60,983 nucleotides of DNA from Lentisphaeria bacterium (GCA_900768515.1 CAAGDG010000067.1:1-60983), one strand, 5' to 3'; shown: positions 50,771 to 60,399, counted from the stretch's first letter. The notes: generated from the sequence alone by a model not told the origin. Translations and numbers: made by a program.

Positions 50771-52594
50771 ATGCCAAAAGAGAACACGATTTTAACGATC
50801 GACGTCGGCGGAGACAATCTGAAGATGGCAGAATTTGTCTTCCCCCCGGGAGGCTCGATCACGCTGCGGAAATTCGCCTTCCGCAAATTCGAGGAATCCG
50901 AGGAGGACGACGGGGCGTTTGCCGAGACGTATCGTGCGATGCTCTCCGAGAACAATTTCACCGCGAAGCAGGTCCGGCTGTCGCTGTCGGGGCAGTCTTC
51001 CTTCTGCCGTCTGAGCAAACTGGATGCCTTGAGCAGCGGCAAGGGGTCGGTCAGCAAGATTGTGGAGCTGGAGGCGCGCCAGATTGTGCCGTATCCGATG
51101 AACGAGGTGGTCTGGGACTACCAGCTGATCAAGCATGACTGGCAGGAGACCCTGATGCGGACTCAGGAAGACGGGTCCGAGGCCGAGGTTACGGAGACCC
51201 ACGAGGAGTTTGAAGCGCTGTTTGTTGCGGTCAAGAGTGAACAGATCACCCGCTATACCGATGTCATTGAGGATTCCGGGAAGGAAATCCTTTCGGTTGA
51301 AATTGCTCCGGTTGCCCTGTTCAACGCGGCGAAGGGCAGTTCGCAATGCCGCGCCGACGAGTGTGTCCTGCTGCTGAATATCGGCGGTCGCGGAGCGAAC
51401 CTGATGATCGTTGACCACGACCGGGCGTTTATCCGCAGCATTCCGATTGCGGGAGATTCGATTACGCATCAGGTGGCGAAGGAGTTCGGGATCACTTTTG
51501 AAGAGGCGGAGGACCTCAAACGGCGTCACGGGTTCGTCGCTCTCGGCGGCGCTTACGAGGAACCGGAATCGGAAGTTGCCGCGACCATTTCCAAGATTGC
51601 GCGAAATGTGATGACCCGGCTTCATGGCGAAGTGAGTCGTTCGATCAATGTCTGGCGTTCTCAGCATCGTGGTCATGCTCCGTCCCGGGTGTTGCTTTCC
51701 GGCGGCGGTTCGACGATGATGTACATCACGGACTTTTTCAATGAGAAGCTGCGTCTGCCGGTTGAATACTTGAACACATTCAGTGCGATTACGATCAGCG
51801 AGCAGGTGGATAAGGAGCAGCTGCAGCTGGTTGCTCCGATGTTCCAGGAGATGATCGGTATGAGCTTGCGGAACGTGACGCAGTGCCCGATCGACATTTC
51901 TCTGATTCCGGACTCCATTCGCAATCAGAAGGAGTTGAATCGGAAAAAACCCTATTTTTATGCGTCGGCCGCGACTTTGCTGGTGTTGATTCTGTTTTTC
52001 GCGTACGGGATCCGCAAGCGTCTTGAGTTCGACAAGTCGCGTGTGGACCGTGTGAAGGGTGCGGTGGAAGCGACCAACAACATGATGAGCCAGGTCAACG
52101 CCGCGGTTGGGCGGATGAACAGCGAGCGTTCGCGTTTCAGCGATCCTGCGCAATTCCTGCAGGATCGGAACAAATGGAGCGGAATGCTGACTGAACTGCA
52201 GGGGAAACTGCCGGACACCATGTGGCTGGTGAAGCTGGAAGGCCTCGGCGATGAATCGGAGGAGGAGTTGGCCGGCATGGAAATGGGCGGCGGTGAACCT
52301 CCAATGATGGGAGGAGGAGAAGAGGGCGCCTTTGCCGGTTTGCGATCGGTTGTGCAGGGGCCTGCCTCTCCCGCGGATATTCTCGAAGTTCGGCGGTTGC
52401 GGCTGGTGGGGTACACCCTGATTCGCGACCGGTCGATTTTGGAGCGTGAACTCCAGCGGAGTCTGAAGGAGAGCAAGTACTTCTCAGATGCCGACGACGG
52501 TTCTCAGCTGAAGTATTACATTGCGCCTACCGACTCGATGAATTTGAGCTTTTTCGATTTGGTGGTCACTCTGAAAGAACCGATTAAGAAATAG
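50771..52594 (+). CDS. PilM-like actin-fold protein fused to a PilN-like membrane domain
   Basis: A protein of 607 residues. Residues 1-370 form an actin/FtsA-like ATP-binding fold: LTIDVGGDNLKMAEF at the start, LSLSGQSSFCRL, LLNIGGRGANLMIVDHDRAFIRSIPIAGDSITHQVAKEFG and VLLSGGGSTMMYITDFF. A short link (ISLIPDSIRNQKELNRKK) leads to one membrane helix (about 395-413) and a coiled, PilN-like periplasmic part with the glycine/methionine-rich insert MEMGGGEPPMMGGGEEG. In classical type IV pili PilM and PilN are separate. The ATG at 50771 fits the domain start, but its ribosome-binding site is weak. It begins 60 bases after the previous gene. Confidence 0.8.
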   Translation: MPKENTILTIDVGGDNLKMAEFVFPPGGSITLRKFAFRKFEESEEDDGAFAETYRAMLSENNFTAKQVRLSLSGQSSFCRLSKLDALSSGKGSVSKIVELEARQIVPYPMNEVVWDYQLIKHDWQETLMRTQEDGSEAEVTETHEEFEALFVAVKSEQITRYTDVIEDSGKEILSVEIAPVALFNAAKGSSQCRADECVLLLNIGGRGANLMIVDHDRAFIRSIPIAGDSITHQVAKEFGITFEEAEDLKRRHGFVALGGAYEEPESEVAATISKIARNVMTRLHGEVSRSINVWRSQHRGHAPSRVLLSGGGSTMMYITDFFNEKLRLPVEYLNTFSAITISEQVDKEQLQLVAPMFQEMIGMSLRNVTQCPIDISLIPDSIRNQKELNRKKPYFYASAATLLVLILFFAYGIRKRLEFDKSRVDRVKGAVEATNNMMSQVNAAVGRMNSERSRFSDPAQFLQDRNKWSGMLTELQGKLPDTMWLVKLEGLGDESEEELAGMEMGGGEPPMMGGGEEGAFAGLRSVVQGPASPADILEVRRLRLVGYTLIRDRSILERELQRSLKESKYFSDADDGSQLKYYIAPTDSMNLSFFDLVVTLKEPIKK

Positions 52595-52606
52595 CGGAGA
52601 ACGACT

Positions 52607-53920
52607 GTGAAACGATTTGTCAAAAATAATTTGGTGCTGATTGTCGTGCTCAGTTTGTCGTTCATCGCGGCCGTGGTGCTGTTGGTGTGGACTGCGCTTG
52701 AGCACAGTGAAATGTCCAGATATGCCGCGCAGCTTACGAAATTGCGTTCGGATATCAAAGTGCTGATCGACAAGACGCCGGCTCCGGTCAAGGAGAATAT
52801 CCCGCTGATTGAAGTCGACCAGAAATCTTATGCGAAAGCCGCCTGGCAGATTCGCCGGAAGTTCGGTCATCCCCTTCTTCCCGCGTTGCTTGGAAACGGA
52901 AAGGATACGGGGTTCTTTGCGAAGCTGAACCCGAAAACGACACTCAATAAATTGCGTCAGGAGCTGCGTGATGAGTTGGCCAAGTACGAGAGCTTTGCGC
53001 AGCAGGGTGTGGCCTACAAGGAGTACCAGCTGAAGTACAAGAACTGGAATGAGGCCATGCAGGAGTTCCGGCGGCTGGCGCAGCCGTTGACTGCGGAGCG
53101 GATTACCGACAGCAATGTTGATGAGATTTTCCTGCAGGCGCTGGGGGTGCCGCGGAATCTGCAGCAGCGCCCGGAGCGTCTTTCGTCTTTCCTGCGGGTT
53201 TCGTATGCTCGGCTGCACGATCTGCTTTCAGAGGGCAACATTGAGGTGAGGCCCGAAGTGGGAGGTTTCGGGTTTGAGCTTGGCCTTTCCTCCGAGGGAG
53301 GGGCTTCCACCGGAACGGTCGGGCAATATGCGCCTGAAGAGTATGCCAATATCACCCAGCAGTGGGAGATCATCGGGGACCTGGTGCGCAGGATCGCCAA
53401 GAGCGGCGTACGTTCACTCAATTTCTTCAAACCGCGGGCGCTTGCCCCGGAGCAGGTGGGCGACTTCCTGGTTTACCACTATTCCTTTGAAGTGAGTGGA
53501 CCGCTCTCCAAAGTGCGGACTCTGGTGCAGAGTCTTGATTCGGCGATCTCCCAGAACCGGGTTTACGTGGTGCGCAGCATTTTCCTCTATGCGGCAGATG
53601 ATCCTTTGCGTGCAATCGTCGACCCGGTGGGGGCGAAAGCGGAGGCTGCGAAGCAGGAGCAGGAGACGTCACAGGGGCCGAGAAGTGATTTCTTCAGTTC
53701 GCGACGGCGCGGCCGGGCGCCGATGCCGGTTCCCACGAGGGAGGGAATGAGCGAGGCCGAGGCACTGGCTGAGGCGGAGATGCTCCGGAAAAAGCAGGAA
53801 GAAGAGGAAATGAAGCGCCCCTATTATGAGCGATCCACGTATGGCAAACCGCTGACCGGTGGCGAGCAGGACTGCCGGGCGATCATTGATGTGGATTACG
53901 TGATGGAAGCCACCAACTGA
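52607..53920 (+). CDS. PilO-like / Amuc_1100-like pilus complex protein
   Basis: A protein of 437 residues. One N-terminal membrane helix (about 9-29) is followed by a long coiled-coil-rich periplasmic domain and a C-terminal PilO-like fold: FLVYHYSFEVSGPLSKVRTLVQSLDSAISQNRVYVVRSIFLYA (about 285-330). A basic low-complexity part (RSDFFSSRRRGRAPMPVPTREGM) and an acidic helix (EALAEAEMLRKKQEEEEMKRP) come after it. Layout and position match Amuc_1100, a pilus-associated protein known for TLR2 signalling, though here it is longer (317 residues is usual). It begins 12 bases after the PilM-like gene. Confidence 0.65.
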   Translation: MKRFVKNNLVLIVVLSLSFIAAVVLLVWTALEHSEMSRYAAQLTKLRSDIKVLIDKTPAPVKENIPLIEVDQKSYAKAAWQIRRKFGHPLLPALLGNGKDTGFFAKLNPKTTLNKLRQELRDELAKYESFAQQGVAYKEYQLKYKNWNEAMQEFRRLAQPLTAERITDSNVDEIFLQALGVPRNLQQRPERLSSFLRVSYARLHDLLSEGNIEVRPEVGGFGFELGLSSEGGASTGTVGQYAPEEYANITQQWEIIGDLVRRIAKSGVRSLNFFKPRALAPEQVGDFLVYHYSFEVSGPLSKVRTLVQSLDSAISQNRVYVVRSIFLYAADDPLRAIVDPVGAKAEAAKQEQETSQGPRSDFFSSRRRGRAPMPVPTREGMSEAEALAEAEMLRKKQEEEEMKRPYYERSTYGKPLTGGEQDCRAIIDVDYVMEATN

Positions 53921-53944
53921 AATTAGCGAGGGCGGAGGATCATC

Positions 53945-55213
53945 GTGGAATTTTTGAAGAGACACTACGAAAAGCTGATATTGCTTCTGTTGTTGCTGGC
54001 ATTCATCGGGACAATGATGTATGTGCTGGAAATCATCAAGCAGACCAAGGAGGTGACGGAAGAAAGTCTCCAGTTGCCGACTCGGAGCGCTGATTATAAG
54101 CCGAAAAAAGCGGACGACCCGGAGTTTGATGTTTCGGCACTGATTGCTTCGACCGCACTGGATTGGAAGAGTTCGGAAGCGCGTAGCAGCGGGGAAGGGA
54201 GTGCTTTCCCGGGGTACTATTCGGATCTGGTCAATGTTTTTGCCATCGTCAAATGTCCGTTTTGCGGCAAGGTGATTCCCCGTGGATATATGGAGAAGGA
54301 GGAACTTTGTCCTTTCTGCGCGAACAAGGCGGGAGAGGGGAAGGGGGAGAAGTTCCGGAAACCTCCGAAGATTGTGATTCCGGTGGGGTTCCCGCGGACC
54401 ATTGAAGATCCGACCGGGTGTGGAATTCCGGTCGCTGTCAAGCAGATGTTCGGTCTGAATACTGAAATCGCCGAGGATGCTCGTTATGATATGGACGGGG
54501 ACGGTTTCTCGAATGTTTACGAATACCGGTTCGGGACCGAGATGAATAATCCGCTCAGTTATCCGCCGCTCTGGCATCGGCTTCGCGCGGTCCGGGTCGG
54601 GCAGAAGAAGCTGGGGGTTGTTTTCACGGGTGTTCAGAAGCTGAACAGCGATGACAAGGCGCACTGGCTGTATGACCTCACGCTGGATCGTGGTCGCAAG
54701 CAGAACCTCAAGCTTGGACAGTCGATCATGGTTGAAGGGCTTCGTTACGTGCTGTCGGATTATGGGGTGAAGGATGGAGCCGGGGTATTGGTTCTGACTT
54801 CGAATGTGCCCAAACGGACTTTGGAGTTGAAGGAGAACGTTGCTCCGATTTCACCGGATGTCACAGCTGATCTTGAAGATGTGTTCACGCAGAAGAAATA
54901 CAATAATCTGAAGGTGAAAAGCACGGTGGCGATGGATACGCCGCGGCGGAGAATGGTTCGCGCGAGTTATCGGATCCATGCGATTGATCCGGAAACCAAT
55001 GCCGTAACCCTGGAGGCGACTGCCGGTACGAAGAAGGAGAATCCGACTGTCGATGAGCAGGGAGAGCCGATGGTGGTTACAACGAGGGGCAAGGTTCCTT
55101 CTCACATGACGGTCAAGGAACCCGAAGTCCCGCAGGAGGGCGAAGGGATGATGCCGCCGTCGCGTCAGCCTCGTCAGGTTCGTCCCGGTGGGCGTCCGGT
55201 CCGGTACCGGTGA
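53945..55213 (+). CDS. Amuc_1099-like membrane protein with zinc-ribbon and calcium-loop motifs
   Basis: A protein of 422 residues from a GTG start with GGAGGA upstream. A membrane helix (about 11-29) is followed by a periplasmic part holding two CxxC pairs (Cys104, 107, 122, 125: CPFCGK and CPFC) spaced like a zinc ribbon, and DMDGDGFSN at 182-190, an EF-hand-like or thrombospondin-type calcium loop. The C-terminal half is beta-rich and ends in a proline/arginine tail. It lies 24 bases after the PilO-like gene. Function is inferred from synteny with Amuc_1099 only. Confidence 0.6.
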   Translation: MEFLKRHYEKLILLLLLLAFIGTMMYVLEIIKQTKEVTEESLQLPTRSADYKPKKADDPEFDVSALIASTALDWKSSEARSSGEGSAFPGYYSDLVNVFAIVKCPFCGKVIPRGYMEKEELCPFCANKAGEGKGEKFRKPPKIVIPVGFPRTIEDPTGCGIPVAVKQMFGLNTEIAEDARYDMDGDGFSNVYEYRFGTEMNNPLSYPPLWHRLRAVRVGQKKLGVVFTGVQKLNSDDKAHWLYDLTLDRGRKQNLKLGQSIMVEGLRYVLSDYGVKDGAGVLVLTSNVPKRTLELKENVAPISPDVTADLEDVFTQKKYNNLKVKSTVAMDTPRRRMVRASYRIHAIDPETNAVTLEATAGTKKENPTVDEQGEPMVVTTRGKVPSHMTVKEPEVPQEGEGMMPPSRQPRQVRPGGRPVRYR

Positions 55214-55287
55214 GAGCGAGAGTGAACACAAGAATTGTATAATATTGTTCTAAGCGATAGAGATCAACAAACAAGGTAGAAGTGAGC

Positions 55288-57873
55288 ATGGAAATCTCAA
55301 ACCGTAAGCTTTTGTCGCGGGGAATGGTCGCGATCGGTTTGGCGGTCGCAGTTTCCGGGCTTTCCGGTGAGGCAATCGCCGCGGAAGCTCAGAGCGGAGC
55401 GTCCCCGGCCGGGCAGCAGAGCGTGAAGGCGTCGTCGCTGTATCAACAGGAGGCTGAAGCTCGCCGAAAGATCTTCGCAGAGCAGGACAAAAAGATTCGT
55501 GATGCTCAAAATCTGGCTTTTGGTGAAAAGCTGGACGTTTATCGCGCAGTTCTGCAGGAGCTCAAGACGATCACCGGAGCTGAAGCTGCGGCGCGGTATC
55601 AGGAGTTTTTCCGTGATCTCGACGCGTTGAAAATGGCGGAGGCGAACCGGATTATGAGTCAGGCCCGGAATGCCGTCGCGGAGAAACGTTATTCTGATGC
55701 TCTGGTTCTCTCTTCTCGCGCGGAACAAGTGGCGTTGCCTGAGCCGGACGAGGCGGAAACCTCGAAGCCTGCTGAGTCGAAGCTGAAAGAGGAAGTGGTT
55801 GAGCTGCAGGAGTTCTGCCGGCTTCGGATGCAGAGTGAGGAGCGGCGCGGACAGACGCGGGTTTCTGCTGTCATACCTGATTTTGAGGCGAATCAGCAGA
55901 AGATCCAGAATTTGTTGAAAGAGGCTCAGGTATTTTATGACGGCGAGCGCTATGATGAGGCGAGAAACCGTTTGGAACAGGTTTTCCTGATTGACCCGCT
56001 GCAGGCGGATGCGATTCTGCTGATGGATAAAATTTACCGGCAGGTTTACACTGCCGGGCTTTACCGGCATCAGGCTGATGTCGCGCAGATGGATGCGTCC
56101 TCGATCTGGCAATGGGTGGAGCCGGTTTTCATGTCGGCAATGACGGATGTGGTTCGCGCTCCCGTCAAGCGCACCAGCATGGCGGACTCCACACTGGCCA
56201 AAATGGAGAAGATCATTTTCCCGAGTGTTGAGTTTGCGGATGTCGACGTGCTCACTGTCGCTCGTTATCTGAGCGAATACAGTCGGGAGTTTGATCCCGA
56301 CAAAGAAGGTGTGAGCGTGACCGCCGGCGGCCGGAATTCGGAAGCGCTGGGGCGGGTGACGATCAGTTTGACCCAGATTCCGATGAGCGAGGTGATCCGC
56401 TACATTTGCCAGGACACCGGTCTCAAGTATCGGATTTCCGGCAACTCTGTCGAGATCGGTCCGAATGTGGATGAGATGCAGCGAAAGAGCTTCCCTGTCC
56501 GCGGCGATCTGATCAGCAGCATTACCGGAGATGCCAGCGATGCCGCGAATGAGGGCGGTGCCGCGATGGGCGGCGATCCGACCATGCCGCCGCCGGATGC
56601 GATGGCTCCGCAGGGAGGCGGTGAAGGTGGGGAAAACGGTATTGTGCTCGGCCGGGCCGGTGAAGGTGCGGACTCCAAAACCTTTTTGGATACCCGGGCG
56701 ATTGCGAGCCGGCCTTCTGCGACCGCGACCAGTCTGATGCGTTATTTCCGCGAGCGTGGTGTGCGCTTTGACGAAGGGTCCTCGATCTCCTATAACAAGC
56801 GGGCGGGGCGTCTGATTGTGCGCAACACGCTGGAGAATCTGCAGCGGCTTGATGAGTTGCTTCGGCAGCTGGATGCGATCAACACGCCTCTGGTGATGGT
56901 TGAAGTCAAAGCGATTGAGATTTCCGAGACCAATATGCAGGAACTTGGTTTCAACTGGAGTCTGGGACCCCTCGGCACGAATGTGACGCAGAGCGGTATA
57001 ATCAATGCCGATGGAAGCGGCTGGGCCTTCGGCCAGGGGTCGATGCGTCTGGCGAACATCCGCGGAACCCTGGACGACTGGGGGATCGATTCCGCTGTTG
57101 TGAAAGACTGGAACATTTTTGCCTCGCTGTTTGGTTCGCGGTATCCGTTCGGTTCGGATCTGCCGTTCAATCTTCAGCTGACGATCAACGCATTGAGTCA
57201 GAACGACCACTCTGAAATGCTTTCTGCTCCGAAGGTGCTGACGACCAGCGGCAACAAGGCGTCTGTCAAGATGGTGAAGGGATACTGGTTCCCGGAAGAC
57301 TGGGAGACCTACGAAATCGAGGATGACGACGGTACCATGACGATCACGGTGCCGACGCCGAGCTTCAGTGAGCAGACGGACGTGGGGTTGATCTTTGACG
57401 TGACTCCGGTGGTCAATCCGGACAATTACACCATTACGCTCTCTCTGAATCCCAGTGTGACCAACTATCTGGGCAAAGACAGCTATCCGATCTACGTCGA
57501 AGGTATTCTCACCTACTATGAGCAGCAGATGATCGGCGGGGTCTGGACCCGTGTGCTGGTCCAGCAGGAAACTTCGACCCGGTTTGACGTCTGGATGCCG
57601 ATCATTTCCCGGCGTGATCTGAATGTCAACGTTACGGTCTACGACGGTGAGACGATTGTGCTGGGTGGAATGGTTGACAGTACGACGGATTATCGTACTG
57701 ACAAGTGGCCGATTCTGGGAGATCTGCCGTTCATCGGACGTTTCTTCCAGTCGCGTTCGGAAAATGCGGTACGCAACAATCTGTTGCTTTTCGTGACGAC
57801 CCGTCTGGTGAACAACGACGGAATTCCGATCCGTCGCAATCAGCAGCATGGCGCACCGGATTTCAATCGGTAA
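55288..57873 (+). CDS. Large secretin of the pilus-like locus (Amuc_1098-like), first copy
   Basis: A protein of 861 residues. Signal peptide to about residue 30 (ending EAIAA), then a helical TPR-like part (about 60-290, with RYDEARNRLEQVFLIDPLQADAILLMDKI), an STN/N0-type domain (about 312-395), a Gly/Met/Pro low-complexity insert (about 415-465), an N1-like domain and the secretin core. Core marks are LVMVEVKAIEISETNMQELGFNWSLG, VKMVKGYWFPEDWE, TIVLGGMVDS (about 792) and WPILGDLPFIGRFFQSRSE. It should form the outer-membrane channel of the pilus or secretion system. The GTG at 55282 is an alternative start. A TATAAT lies at 55238-55243 but has no good -35. Confidence 0.85.
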   Translation: MEISNRKLLSRGMVAIGLAVAVSGLSGEAIAAEAQSGASPAGQQSVKASSLYQQEAEARRKIFAEQDKKIRDAQNLAFGEKLDVYRAVLQELKTITGAEAAARYQEFFRDLDALKMAEANRIMSQARNAVAEKRYSDALVLSSRAEQVALPEPDEAETSKPAESKLKEEVVELQEFCRLRMQSEERRGQTRVSAVIPDFEANQQKIQNLLKEAQVFYDGERYDEARNRLEQVFLIDPLQADAILLMDKIYRQVYTAGLYRHQADVAQMDASSIWQWVEPVFMSAMTDVVRAPVKRTSMADSTLAKMEKIIFPSVEFADVDVLTVARYLSEYSREFDPDKEGVSVTAGGRNSEALGRVTISLTQIPMSEVIRYICQDTGLKYRISGNSVEIGPNVDEMQRKSFPVRGDLISSITGDASDAANEGGAAMGGDPTMPPPDAMAPQGGGEGGENGIVLGRAGEGADSKTFLDTRAIASRPSATATSLMRYFRERGVRFDEGSSISYNKRAGRLIVRNTLENLQRLDELLRQLDAINTPLVMVEVKAIEISETNMQELGFNWSLGPLGTNVTQSGIINADGSGWAFGQGSMRLANIRGTLDDWGIDSAVVKDWNIFASLFGSRYPFGSDLPFNLQLTINALSQNDHSEMLSAPKVLTTSGNKASVKMVKGYWFPEDWETYEIEDDDGTMTITVPTPSFSEQTDVGLIFDVTPVVNPDNYTITLSLNPSVTNYLGKDSYPIYVEGILTYYEQQMIGGVWTRVLVQQETSTRFDVWMPIISRRDLNVNVTVYDGETIVLGGMVDSTTDYRTDKWPILGDLPFIGRFFQSRSENAVRNNLLLFVTTRLVNNDGIPIRRNQQHGAPDFNR

Positions 57874-57897
57874 AATAACGCCGGAGGCATAAGAGAT

Positions 57898-60399
57898 ATG
57901 TGGAATAAAGAAGCCAAAGTAATGGGACTGGTTTTGGCGCTCGGCGTTGGTATTTCGCCGATTGTGTCCGCCGCGGACGCGCCGAAGATGACCGGGGAAC
58001 AGTGGGAGACCACCAATCGTCACGGGGCTACTCTTGAGAGCGTCGAACAGCGGGGTGAAAACCTGGTTCGGCGTGGCAACGCGTTCTTTGCGGACGAAGA
58101 GTACATTCTGGCGCGCGACAACTATATCAAAGCGAAGCAGGTCTTCCAGGAACTGGCCGGATCGGATACGTTCCGTTCCCGGATCAAATACTGTGACGAT
58201 CAGATCGGGCAGTGCTACTATGGCATGGCTCGTGCCGCGATGGCGCAGGCCGATGAGCGGATGGAGGTCGGCGACTTTGAGGAGGCGATCAAGCTCTGTC
58301 AGGAAGCGATCAAATTTTATCCCGAGGGACGGCAGGAGCTTGAAAGCAAGATTGCGTATTATGAGCGCCGGCGGAATGCTGCGGTTGCCCGGGCCGGATT
58401 CAGTGCGGATAAATTGATCCCCAACCAGAAGTCGCAGCAGTATCAGATTGAAGTGATGCTGGAGCAGGGGCGCAACCTGATCGACGCCGGTGAGTACGGT
58501 ATGGCTCTGCGCAAATTTCAGGAGGTGCTGCTGATCGATCCGTACAACGCAAACGCGCTGCATAATCTGCGGGCGGTCAACATCCGGATCGGAAACATTG
58601 GGAAGAAGCGTTTCGGCAACACCTTGCGCAAGATGGTCGCGGAGGTCGAGTGGAAGAATGCCATTCCGTTGATTCACGAAGGGGACGACAATGTCGGGGA
58701 GAACTTCCTCGACGAACCCAAGGATGTCTCCGAAGCAGAGGCGGAGACTCCGCTGCAGAAAAAACTTCGCAGCATCATCATTCCGCGTCTTGATCTTGAC
58801 GATGTGACCGTCGAGGCGGCGAAGAACGCCCTGGTCGAGCAGAGCAAGATGCTCGATCCGGAGCAGCTGGGGGTGAATATTCACCTTGCCAAGAATCCGG
58901 GACGCCGGCCGCCGGTGCAGAATGAAGGCGGCGAGTTCGGGCCGGAAGGTGGCGAATTCGGGCCCGGGGGGCCGAACATGCAGCAGCCTCAGCCGCAACC
59001 GCAGGTGGATCCGCAGTTCCAGCAGGATTTCGGTTATGAGGATGAGAATTATCTTCCGGCCGAGGAGCAGCGGGTTTCGTTGTCGATCAATAACAAGTCG
59101 CTTCTTGAGGCGATCAACACCCTCTGCCGGAATGCGGAGCCGCAGTTGAGCAGCCGGATTGAGAAGTATGCGGTTGTTCTGGTTCCGAAGGGGGTCGCCC
59201 TGGAGGATATGCAGACCAAGATCTTCCCGATTGAACAGTCCGCGCTCAGTTCTGTTGAAGGCGGCGGCAGCAACAAGGAAGCGCTGAAGAAGTTCTTCCG
59301 GGATTTGGGTGGGATTGATTTCCCGTACGGTTCCGAGATCGTTTATGATACCCGGATCAGCCGGTTGATTGTTACCAACACGCCGGATTATCTGCGCCGG
59401 ATCGAGCAGGTGATTCATGATGAATTGAGTCATCAGGAACCGATGGTTCAGATCATGGCCAAATTCATTGAAATTTCGCAGACCGACCTGCGCGAACTGG
59501 CATTCAACTGGCAGTATTCTGTGAATGCCAACAAGCTCGGCACCAATACCCGTGCCACCACGATGGGAACCAGTTCAAACTCTCTGCTGCGCCATTACAA
59601 GCCGGATACGGATACTCCGACGGAAGGAACTCCGCTGGATGAGGCGACGTTTGCCTATGTCTGGCAGAATACCGACGGCACCCGGATCGAGGCGGATATG
59701 TATGCCCTCAACTGGGCTGACAGCGGCGATGTGCTGGCATCTCCGCGGGTGACGACGCTTCCGGATCAGGTTGCTCACATCGAGATGGTGACGGAGCGTT
59801 ACTTCCCGGACGAGTGGGAAACCGTGGATCTTCCGGAGAACAACTCCGGCAGCAGCGGCGATTCCAATGAAACCAGTTCGACCTGGCGTGGAACACGTGC
59901 CGACCCGCAGCCGGTGTTCGAGTCCGAGCCGACCAAACTTGGTATTGTCTTTGATATCAAGCCCAGTGTTGATGTCGAGCGGCGGACCATCACCGCGGAG
60001 GTGAATTTCCCGATCCAGACCTTCTCCGGCTGGATGATCTTCGATGCCCGTACCTCCAATGATGAAGGCGGTGGCGACGACAGCGATGACGACGAATATT
60101 TCCAGATGCCGATCTTCGACCGTCGTGACATCAATACGCTGGTGACGGTGTACGATGGTGACACCGTGGTTCTCGGTGGCGTCGCGTCCGATAAGATCGA
60201 GACGGTGGTCGACAAGATTCCGATTCTGGGCGATCTGCCGATTGTCGGTCGGCTCTTCCAGTCGCGTTACAGCAACGCAGAGAAGCGCAATCTTCTGGTT
60301 TTCCTGACCTGCAAGCTGGTCAAGCCGGACGGGTCCGCGTTCTTTCCCGCTGAAGAGCGTAACCGTGGGGTTCCGAATTTCGGACGGCATTACTACTGA
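57898..60399 (+). CDS. Large secretin of the pilus-like locus, second copy
   Basis: A protein of 833 residues with the same layout as the copy before it: signal peptide (to about 25), TPR-like helices (about 45-230, QGRNLIDAGEYGMALRKFQEVLLIDPYNANALHNL), an STN-like domain (about 290-420) interrupted by a glycine/glutamine insert (EGGEFGPEGGEFGPGG then QPQPQPQ), an N1-like domain and the secretin core (MVQIMAKFIEISQTDLRELAFNWQYS, TVVLGGVASD at about 759, IPILGDLPIVGRLFQSRYSNAEKRNLLVFLTCKLV). The two secretins end alike (GAPDFNR and GVPNFGR-HYY). It may form a mixed ring with the first copy or a second channel. A terminator follows. Confidence 0.85.
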   Translation: MWNKEAKVMGLVLALGVGISPIVSAADAPKMTGEQWETTNRHGATLESVEQRGENLVRRGNAFFADEEYILARDNYIKAKQVFQELAGSDTFRSRIKYCDDQIGQCYYGMARAAMAQADERMEVGDFEEAIKLCQEAIKFYPEGRQELESKIAYYERRRNAAVARAGFSADKLIPNQKSQQYQIEVMLEQGRNLIDAGEYGMALRKFQEVLLIDPYNANALHNLRAVNIRIGNIGKKRFGNTLRKMVAEVEWKNAIPLIHEGDDNVGENFLDEPKDVSEAEAETPLQKKLRSIIIPRLDLDDVTVEAAKNALVEQSKMLDPEQLGVNIHLAKNPGRRPPVQNEGGEFGPEGGEFGPGGPNMQQPQPQPQVDPQFQQDFGYEDENYLPAEEQRVSLSINNKSLLEAINTLCRNAEPQLSSRIEKYAVVLVPKGVALEDMQTKIFPIEQSALSSVEGGGSNKEALKKFFRDLGGIDFPYGSEIVYDTRISRLIVTNTPDYLRRIEQVIHDELSHQEPMVQIMAKFIEISQTDLRELAFNWQYSVNANKLGTNTRATTMGTSSNSLLRHYKPDTDTPTEGTPLDEATFAYVWQNTDGTRIEADMYALNWADSGDVLASPRVTTLPDQVAHIEMVTERYFPDEWETVDLPENNSGSSGDSNETSSTWRGTRADPQPVFESEPTKLGIVFDIKPSVDVERRTITAEVNFPIQTFSGWMIFDARTSNDEGGGDDSDDDEYFQMPIFDRRDINTLVTVYDGDTVVLGGVASDKIETVVDKIPILGDLPIVGRLFQSRYSNAEKRNLLVFLTCKLVKPDGSAFFPAEERNRGVPNFGRHYY

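Noticed and set aside
55297..59433. A 1378-codon open frame on the minus strand across both large secretins
   Set aside because: It is opposite two well-supported secretin genes, has no recognisable domain, and is rich in Arg, His and Leu, as expected from reading the complement of G+C-rich codons.
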